Below, in pieces: positions 5,416 through 5,868 of a stretch of 5,868 nt of DNA; within the stretch, counting starts at the first letter, position 1, and every line of letters begins with the position of its first letter. The translations under genes were made by a program, and so were the position numbers. The notes under the pieces are model-generated. The model searched no databases. It saw nothing but the letters and a program-made list of their open reading frames with translations, and was not told the origin of the DNA. The DNA is from Chloroflexota bacterium (GTDB taxonomy: Bacteria; Chloroflexota; Dehalococcoidia; SM23-28-2; RBG-16-64-32), in assembly GCA_005882715.1 (NCBI GenBank), contig VBEI01000087.1:1-5868 (forward strand), read 5' to 3'.

Positions 5416-5868
5416 ATGTTTTGGAAGTTGCTTGCGCTCGTTGCCGTTATCGCGTTCGGCGCGGCGGTGTACTGGGCTGTCTCGCCCGTTTTTCGCAGTG
5501 GTAAAGCAAGTGACGGTGACAAACAGCAGCCGTCCGCCACTCCGGCAGGGACACCCGGACCCAACGACCCCGTTCTCGTCGGCGCCGGCGATATTTCGTC
5601 ATGCGCTCAGGACAACGATACTCTGACAGCTGATCTTCTGGACCAAGTAGTCGCAAGCGCGACTGGCGAAGTGGTCGTATTCACGGCAGGGGACAACGCG
5701 TACGAAAACGGGTCGATTGAAGAGTACCAACAGTGCTATGACCCGACCTGGGGACGTCAGAAGGCAAGAACCCGCCCCGTCCTGGGAAACCACGAGTATG
5801 CCAGCGGAAACGCGAACGGGTACTTCCAGTACTATGGCGCCATCGCCGGCGATCCGGCGCAGGGCTAC
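5416..5868 (+). CDS. Exported metallophosphoesterase, purple-acid-phosphatase-like (3' end outside window)
   Basis: The first 151 residues are present and the frame is still open at the window edge. Residues about 5-23 form a signal peptide or membrane anchor, followed by a Ser/Thr/Pro linker (39-49). The catalytic domain then begins with the calcineurin-like phosphoesterase motifs: Asp59 in GAGDIS, Asp93-Asn94 in AGDNAY, and Asn125-His126 in GNHEY. These residues bind the two metal ions that hydrolyse phosphomonoesters or diesters. The usual DxH of motif I is replaced by DIS, as in the purple-acid-phosphatase-like branch. Cys63 and Cys107 could form a disulfide outside the cell. The C-terminal metal-binding histidines lie beyond the window, so completeness cannot be judged. 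It shares its strand and export route with the acidic protein 316 bases upstream. Substrate is unknown. Confidence 0.88.
   Translation, partial: MFWKLLALVAVIAFGAAVYWAVSPVFRSGKASDGDKQQPSATPAGTPGPNDPVLVGAGDISSCAQDNDTLTADLLDQVVASATGEVVVFTAGDNAYENGSIEEYQQCYDPTWGRQKARTRPVLGNHEYASGNANGYFQYYGAIAGDPAQGY

Noticed and set aside
5129..5626. Plus-strand frame of 165 residues across the gap and into the phosphoesterase gene
   Set aside because: It overlaps the phosphoesterase out of frame, while the phosphoesterase frame carries the three catalytic motifs. The product is Arg/Ser/Pro-rich with no recognisable feature.

Overview
The window is a GC-rich piece of bacterial chromosome with mostly housekeeping content. 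Two features suggest Chloroflexota, possibly Dehalococcoidia-like: Thr-Pro repeat linkers in a secreted protein, and the combination of a membrane-anchored double zinc ribbon protein with a P-loop/DRTGG protein. This placement is inference from protein style; no phylogenetic marker was tested. I found no insertion sequence, integrase, CRISPR array, phage gene or toxin-antitoxin pair.

Layout, left to right. (1) Positions 3-98: probable C-terminal tail of an unidentified plus-strand gene. (2) 186-1391, minus: an RlmD/RumA-type 23S rRNA uracil-5-methyltransferase with its four cluster cysteines and catalytic residues intact. (3) A 150-base divergent promoter region, then 1542-2123, plus: a two-helix membrane protein with eight zinc-ligand cysteines. 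(4) 2134-3009, minus: a BioD-like P-loop plus DRTGG domain protein, ending 10 bases from gene 3 in convergent orientation. (5) 3104-4219, minus: alanine dehydrogenase, possibly co-transcribed with gene 4. (6) 4327-4401, plus: tRNA-Phe (GAA) with encoded CCA. (7) 4551-5099, plus: a secreted, extremely acidic Thr-Pro-rich protein with four cysteines. (8) A 316-base intergenic stretch with one hairpin, then 5416 to the window end, plus: an exported metallophosphoesterase cut off by the window edge.

The genes do not form one pathway. RNA maturation and translation (RlmD, tRNA-Phe) sit beside amino-acid and central metabolism (Ald, DRTGG protein) and two neighbouring exported proteins (acidic protein, phosphoesterase).

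The most informative signals lie between and within the genes. A 9-base extended -10 element, TGCTANAAT, occurs five times, always between genes and never inside one in my scan. One copy is so close to a start codon that a leaderless mRNA is predicted. The alanine dehydrogenase has Ser where the NAD-ribose-binding Asp is expected, suggesting altered cofactor preference. The acidic protein contains a repeated Cys/acidic module conserved in amino acids but not in codons. I see no convincing evidence of a wholly new biological system.
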